DNA of 64,000 bases from Vitellaria paradoxa (lineage: Eukaryota > Streptophyta > Magnoliopsida > Ericales > Sapotaceae). Positions 57,602 to 64,000 of the stretch are shown here, piece by piece. The notes under the pieces were generated by a model. That model ran no database searches. It was not told the origin of the DNA and worked only from the letters and a program-made list of their open reading frames with translations. The stretch is taken from positions 10,081,223 to 10,145,222 of the forward strand of contig CM034241.1 of NCBI GenBank assembly GCA_019916065.1, given 5' to 3'. The position numbers and the translations under genes were made by a program. Each line of letters begins with the position of its first letter. Position 1 is the first letter of the stretch.

Positions 57602-60478
57602 TAAGTTACTTATTTTTATTATTTTTATATTATTTTTTAATATATTTTAAATTTAAAAATAAATTAATGAATTAAGATGAGCGGATTAAAAATAAATCTA
57701 AACTTGATTCAACTCAATAGATAATACAAATTTATTAAATTTGATTTAACCGTCTATTGTGCAGCTCTATAAAAAATAATATATATAGAGAGAGAGGTAG
57801 AAGAGATGATAGGAAATTAACAGTTGTGTTGGCTGCAATATTTCGTGATTTTTATATTTATAATGGTTCAAATCGAAAAAGAGTTGGGTATCATCAAAAG
57901 TGATATTAGTCATGTGAAAATCAATATCATTTTTTATGTTAGTCACGTGACATTAAAATTATAAATTGTTCAATTAAAATCAAATGATCATTAAATTATA
58001 AGCGTTCAATTAAAATCAAACGATTCATAACCTGACTAACATAAAAAAAATAATGTTGGTCTTCCCAAATCTATTCAAGTACTGTTAATTCTTGTCCCTT
58101 ATAAGGGTAAGTAACATGATGCGGGGACAGATCGATGCTGTTTCCAATTAATGTTGTATGGATTGCTGCTACGAAAGCAAGCAGGTAGCTAATTCACAAG
58201 GATAACAGTAGTGAATTAATAATTGATGGCAATTACATCGCTTGCATTGCATGTTGTTTAGCCTTTTGGTAGAGCATCACTTTCTCTCCCTTTCACTTGC
58301 CTGGCTTATGCTTATTGTTGTATGTATGAATGACAGGCATCGTTGTACATACATATAATGAAATTACCACAGTTTATTTATTTCAGACAAAAAATTGCCA
58401 AAGTGGGGAAAAAAATTTACTTTCTAATTATAGTTGTGCATATGTATATATGAATATAGGTATATATATATATAATAGGGATCCATATGGCATGAACAAT
58501 GAAGAACATGGTCACGGGTGCAAATTTTTGCTAATTCATTGAAACTATCAATATATCCCATTATATATTCATTGGATCATTTTCAAGAATGTGTCCAATA
58601 AAGTTTGGTTTATTCTTTCATTCTCATTCATAGTCAATGCTCCTAATTGAAAAAAGTCAATAAAATTGTAAAAAAGCATCTAAATCATAATCATTTGACA
58701 TGTAGTAAAAAGGGACATTAAGCCTCGCGTGACTTATCAAAAAATAAATAAAATAAAAAAAATCAACTTTACCAATTTTTTTTTCCTTCTAACATTTATA
58801 AATTTTTATCAAGTATATCCTACATGTCACTCATAAATGAAAAGTTGTACTTTTTTTTTTTATTTTCTTTTATTCCATGATGCCAAACAATTCTTAAAAA
58901 ATTTTATGACGATTTTGTAGATATTATTTCATTAATTTGAATAAATTTTAAAACAAACGCCATTTTATGAATATATGATTAATAAATCCTAACACATTTC
59001 ACTCACATATATATAAAAATGCAAATCAATAAATTGTGAAAAGTCGTATAGAATCTATACTAATTTGACTTGTAGGATAAATCTCAACAGAAATCAATCA
59101 ATAAAATCTTCATCAACAATTTACAAATTAATGATTTTCTACCTCTTAATTTGTTAAATCAAACACACTACGCTGGTGGTTAGTTTCTTACTATCCATAA
59201 TCAAAATGGTTTATAATCAAAATGATTTGAACTTTGAACTACATTACAAGAAAGCGGGCACATTTATCCAAAAACAGATTCATTTTAAAAACTATCCCAT
59301 TAGTTTATTAAGGCACATAAATTACAGTTCAGGTGTGTATTTGGCGTACTGAAAATTATTAAAAAATTCTAAAATTTTTAAAAAATATTAATTTTTATGT
59401 CGTCGTACGAATTATGGACTCATAAATTATCACATTTTATTTTACTTTTTGTCACTTCAAATACTTCAAATACTTCCTAAGTTGGATGTTCTTGAATTCA
59501 ACCTCTTACATACACGGCAACTACAGTACGAAAGGAGACAATGCCGCGAGGATCTCACTTCAATATATGTATAACTAGCAACATCGCGGGCAATGCACGT
59601 GATTTGGTCACAGTTCAAATATTTTGAAAAATTAAATTTTATATATTAGTTAAAGAAAAAAGTTATAATAAATATAATTTTTTATAAGGATTATTTTTTA
59701 CAAAAACCAATCAGTAGAGGTTAATACTCAAAAATAGTATTATGTAAGGTTTAGGGAATTAATTTATAAATTTATAGACAAAGTCTATGGTGGTGGTACA
59801 ATTAGAAGAAAAATAATTTGAAAAATTAGGATAATTGTTATCGTTCGCTTTATCATGTTAGTTACTTCAGATTGCTAATAAAAGGGTTAGTGGGGGTGGA
59901 GAAAGAAATGACACGTGTGATGTTTTATTAATAAAAAAAGCATGACAGGTCATGTCATCATATATTTGTACATTGTATTTATGCTGTTATATACAATAAA
60001 GACGACATTGTCTTGCAAATAAGAAAGACTAAATAAAAGGTAATTTATTTTTTTCTATTTGTGATGAGACTGACTCATATGATCAAAGTTATAAAAAGAA
60101 CACAACGAAATATGAAATTGAAGTTAAAAGTAAAAGGGTAAATATGACATTTTATTAGTAAGATAACTATATGTGTTCAAATTTTAATTAAAGTGTTAAA
60201 TTTTTTATATTTAATATGACAGAGATGGTTTTCTTTAAGAAATCATAAGAGAAAAGCATGAGAACAAAGGAGACAGAGGAGAAATATTAGCTTTTATATG
60301 GTTATGGGGAAATAATGAAGCTTCTATATTGCGCCACATGAACTAAAAAATTATTATTTATTTATTATGATGGACCTATATGAAAGTACAAAACATACAT
60401 AAATAAAATGTATAAAATTAACTGTGATACAAAGATATTTGTGACATTTTATTAGTATGATACGTGCATTAATGAGCT

Positions 60479-60625
60479 GTTTTGGTTTGTTAAAAATTAC
60501 AAGAAAAGTGTAAAAACTTAATGTAAAAGTGATATATAATAAATTTAATTAGAAAAAATTGTTGACTTTTTATAATTTTTGGTAACTTTTTATATTTTTT
60601 TAGGTCAAACAACGCCTAAATATGA
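60479..60625. mobile_element. Possible MITE at the truncated end of copy 4
   Basis: The segment starts GCTGTTTTGGTTTGTTAAAA and ends about AGGTCAAACAACGCC. The reverse complement of the end, GGCGTTGTTTGACCT, partly mirrors the start. The length and AT-rich interior fit a hAT-like MITE. I see no clear target duplication. The homology of the tandem unit stops exactly here. Confidence 0.35.
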
Positions 60626-61924
60626 AAAATGAAGATTTTACATCTAAAATAAGAGAGACTTTTTTTTTTTTTTTTTGGGGTAGAGAGGGGTGAAGGCATG
60701 AAAAGAAGAGAGTGATTATCAGTGAAAGAATATTTTTTGAACTGTGACAATATTTCAAATTACCAAAAATTCAGCACAAAAGTAGTAGAAATTATGAAAG
60801 AAATAACTCGAATAACTATTTATTCATTAAAAGAAAAGCATAAAATGCGTATAAACTTGGGAAATTAATGCTCAGCAGATTAATAATCTCAATTAAATAA
60901 TATTTTGACTGGTTCTGACTTGAAATTAATGTGGTAAATTAAACCTTAAATTAATAATTTGTTAAATTTATTAGATAATACATTAAAAAAAACACATAGG
61001 TTGCAATAACCCATATTTTTTATTATTTAATTTAATTAGTTAATTATTACTTGATAATTTAGTTTACTATTTAAATTTAATAATTTGAAATTTTTGTTTC
61101 TTTTGAATTGTATTTAAAAAGATTTAATTTTTGGTTATATTTGAAAAGGTTATTAAAATTTTGGGGAAAAGGTGTAATTTTCTTAAACTTATGGGGAATA
61201 GGAAATTAATTAGTTGGTTAAGATTAGAATTCTTACTGCTATATATATATGTATAATGTTATATTGATTCAAGGTAAAAAAAATAGAAAACCTTAATATT
61301 TTTGTGGCGGCTTGATCTTCGTTGGCTACACTCTGTTTCTTGGATGCGCTGTGTTCCTTAGCTACGAATTACGAACTGCCTTTTTCTTCAATTGCTAAAT
61401 TAGAGGTAAGGGGGAGCGGAACATTAATTTCTTTTGGGAAAAAAAATCCAATTAGTTTGATGTACATGTGCAAGTGCATATATTTCTTTATCTGTTGATC
61501 AATGGTGGAAAATGACAAATATTAAATCCTACGTAAGTAATGGTTTTACTTTTTTTTTTCTTCCTGAAACTTGTGCATGTAGTTCTTGATATACACGTAC
61601 TTGTTTGAATAGATGCACAGCAACTAATTGTTTTGGCTTTGTCTTTTATGTGTTAATGGGATCCACAAACATTGATATTACCATATATATGGTGCGAAAG
61701 TTATTAGTGCTCTTCCTGGACGAATTGTTTGGATTGATTTTTATTTTTATTTATTAATTCCTGCCATGTAATTAACGCGTATTGCTTTGGATCATCAGTT
61801 TGAATGTTTGATTGTCATAGCAATTGATTGGTTTGATGAGGTATGGTGGTGTGATTAACGGCGTTTTCGTGTGGATACATAATTTATTTATTATTATTAT
61901 TAATTTTTTTTAAAATTGGAATGC
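60626..61924. other. Unrecognised right flank of the array
   Basis: No open frame of note. The part to 61260 is very AT-rich, with a poly-T run near 60660. Around 61300-61410 the composition changes: a short less AT-rich stretch ends in AGAGGTAAGGG, a good match to a plant 5' splice site. This could be a leader exon and intron of a host gene, but no coding sequence supports it. Confidence 0.35.
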
Positions 61925-63010
61925 TGCTTATGCTCATTCTCTATCTTGGAATAGACCAGCACATCATCTATAAATACCACTACAAATTTGTCTAATAATC
62001 TTTAAAGATTTGTGTTCATCCAATCCATAAAACACTACAGGTGCATTGTTAATCCAAATGGCATAACTAGATACTCGTATTGACTATACTGAGTTCTGAA
62101 TACCGTCTTTGGAATATCTTCCTCCTTTACTCTTAACTGATGGTACCTGGATCTCAGATCAATCTTTTGGAAACACAGTTGACCCTTTTAGTTGGTCAAA
62201 TAAATTATCAATTCTTGGCAATGGGTACCTGTTTTTAACATCACCCTTATTTAGTTTCCTGTAATCAATGTACATCTTCAGTGTTCCATCTTTATTTGCT
62301 GCAAAAAGTGCCGGCGCACCCCAAGGTGAGGTACTAGGTCTAATAAAACCCTTAGCCAACAGCTCCTCAACTTGGTTCTGTAATTCTACTAATTCTGCTG
62401 GAGCCATCCTATTCCAGGGAATGGAAATGGGCTCCGTGTCGGGAACCAAGTCAATAGTAAACTCTCCTTCACACTCAGGCGGCAATCCAAATATCTCTTC
62501 TGGGAACACCTCCGAAAAATCAAATACAATCTTTGGCAACTTAACTTGCTTGTTCTCTATCTACCTCTTCCATGGCCATGCCAGCAACAGGCTGCATAAA
62601 TTAACTTTTTCTTGAATTTTCCACAAGCAATAAGTCTCACAATTACCTCGGTCCACAAAGAAGTGAATCTGATTTCCCTCTGGAGTTAACAACGTTACCT
62701 TACGTTTGTTCAATCAATCATAGCTTGGTAGGATACAAGCTAATCCATTTAAGTATGACATCGAAACCCCTCATCTCCAATCTATCAGATCAAACATTGT
62801 GAGAAATTCTTGTCCATCAAAAGCATCCTTTACTCTTAAACTCACACCCCTTGCATACTTGTGGTTAAGGAAGAGAATCCCACTATGGGTGTTTCAACAC
62901 ATAAAAGTAAATCTAGTGGGCTAATATCCAGTTCCCAAAGCAAGATACAAATGATGCAGCAATAAATGAATGTAATGCTCCAGGAATCTAGAACCACTAT
63001 GGTACTAGAT
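61925..63010 (-). pseudogene. Gypsy protease and N-terminal reverse transcriptase remnant
   Basis: The protease site reads VLDSWSITFI near 63000, where the family has LDSG, so the glycine after the catalytic aspartate is replaced. RT begins in the frame 62159-62539 with [11 protein letters not shown], then [40 protein letters not shown] and [16 protein letters not shown] frameshift at about 62165 splits the next motif. Beyond it are [19 protein letters not shown] and FIDDVLVYSK, with stops between. The enzyme is dead. Confidence 0.92.
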
Positions 63011-63289
63011 GAATGGACACAAAAAATACCTCGAGTCATCATCGGCTCAGTTGGACTTCTTGCTTTGCAACTGTGATACTCGTCCCTGTAATTGGCATAT
63101 CTTGTGGTCTCCCAAGCCTTTGTCCCTGTGGAACCACCCTCTGTTGTTGCCGGCGTCCACTTGGGCATTATCCCTTGTGGCATATTCTCTATTGGCGGGG
63201 TTTTGTAGCACTGACTGAGAAGTTAATGGACGACTGCCCTAGAGGACTGCCCAGTATGTATTAATTTGTCTCTTGTGCCACTTTGTGCC

Positions 63290-64000
63290 TTTAGGTAGAA
63301 TCTCTGAATATGCTTAGCTGTCCACATCCATAACATACCTCTGTTCCAGTCTGTTCACTCTTCATCGGTTCTATTGTTCCAGCCTGTCTCACTAATCCTA
63401 GGACACTCTATGCCTTTATGGCCTGGTTGTCTACAATTAAAGCATGTAACTTGCCTTTGGGAAGTCCTCTTTGATCTCCTGTGGATTGTGTCAGTGCCGA
63501 GTTAATGAACTGTCTCTTTATCATTTTTCTATTCTCACTTCCCTATTATATCCTTGAACTCTTGCCATATAGCAACTTTCTTGGATACTCTCGGTCTCAT
63601 TCAAATCCCTTTCTACTGTCATCGCCCTATTTATTAGGGTCTCAAAATCATCTAGTCCCAAACAACACCATCCTATTCCTTAATGCTTGGCCTTAACCCC
63701 CGTCAAACCTTTTACATTTTAGGTGGATGGTAGAAATAAGTTCATGTGAATACTTAGATAAATCAGAAAATTTTCTCTCATACTCCAATACCGTCATATT
63801 TCCTTGTATCAGATTGGCAAATTCCTCCTTTTTTATATCCCTTAAAGATTGTGGGAAAAAATGATTCTAAATCTTTCCTTAAATCCCTCCCAAGTAAGAC
63901 CTTGTGAACCTCCTAAATCCTTCAAACTGGTCCACCAAGTAGATGCTTGTCCTATTAACTGAAAAGTAGCTAAAGTAATATGGAATCATATGGTCCATAA
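63290..64000 (-). pseudogene. Gypsy gag remnant with zinc knuckle
   Basis: The reverse strand encodes a Retrotrans_gag-like segment from the window edge to about 63720: IGQASTWWTSLKDLGG, LTWEGFKERFR, then YERKFSDLSKYSHELI after a frame change. A perfect CCHC zinc knuckle, CFNCRQPGHKGIEC, lies at 63403-63444. A second, degenerate one (CYGCGQLS) is near 63330. Frameshifts separate these parts. Confidence 0.88.

Larger units (their letters stand above)
35226..60478. repeat. Tandem 8.1-kb unit, copy 4, split by two CACTA insertions and truncated
   Basis: Unit sequence is found at 35226-37000, 51560-51674 and 57602-60478. Joining these three pieces gives a continuous left half plus the first 900 bases of the right half. 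Homology ends near 60478, after the block equivalent to 5410-5420 of copy 1. The counterpart of the 3330-3545 block is at 58385-58590 and has a frame-changing indel. Everything between the pieces belongs to the two inserted elements. Confidence 0.9.
61925..64000 (-). mobile_element. Ty3/gypsy retrotransposon fragment, runs off the right edge
   Basis: On the reverse strand, gag, zinc knuckle, protease and the first part of reverse transcriptase follow in gypsy order with decreasing coordinates. The fragment stops shortly after the catalytic FIDD motif at 61963-61974. No RNase H, integrase or LTR is present on that side, so the 3' part is missing. The 5' part lies beyond 64000. Confidence 0.92.

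Noticed and set aside
63009..63264. Forward frames at the right end
   Set aside because: Shadows of the reverse-strand gypsy gag and protease sequence.

Overview
This window looks like repeat-dominated intergenic DNA from a flowering plant, probably a eudicot. It is AT-rich and full of AT, CT and GAA microsatellites. Its recognisable coding matter comes from plant transposon families: Ty1/copia, Ty3/gypsy, CACTA (En/Spm), an Au-type SINE and a LINE ORF1 fragment. It also holds one captured piece of a plant host gene. I see no intact host gene, rRNA, tRNA or CRISPR array. Every transposon reading frame I followed is broken by stops or frameshifts.

The backbone is a direct tandem array of a unit of about 8.1 kb, starting near position 603 and fading out near 60,478. 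Each unit can be split into a left half (L) and a right half (R). The order is L1 R1 L2 R2 L3 R3, then a partial and more diverged R (here R3'), then L4 and a truncated R4. L2 and L3 are close to each other, and R1, R2 and R3 are close to each other, while L1 is visibly more diverged. This suggests unequal exchange with a breakpoint near 4.5/12.6 kb rather than a single simple duplication.

The array has been invaded at least five times, and the paralogous copies serve as empty sites that fix the insertion ends. (1) A solo LTR sits in L3 at 18,811-19,682 with a 5-bp target duplication. (2) A 1,049-bp non-autonomous CACTA element sits in R3 at 22,000-23,048. (3) A decayed 6.4-kb copia element with two LTRs sits in R3' at 28,291-34,686. 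(4) A 14.6-kb CACTA element sits in L4 at 37,001-51,559. It carries remnants of both CACTA proteins, an Au-like SINE and antisense exons of a LIN/CERBERUS-like E3 ligase gene. (5) A 5.9-kb CACTA-like element sits at 51,675-57,601. It holds an approximately 178-bp tandem repeat, a coiled-coil coding remnant and a LINE ORF1 fragment. Insertions 1, 4 and 5 hit points within about 110 bp of each other in unit coordinates.

Downstream of the array is about 1.3 kb of unrecognised sequence. The window then ends in a reverse-strand Ty3/gypsy fragment (gag, zinc knuckle, protease, first part of reverse transcriptase) that runs off the right edge.
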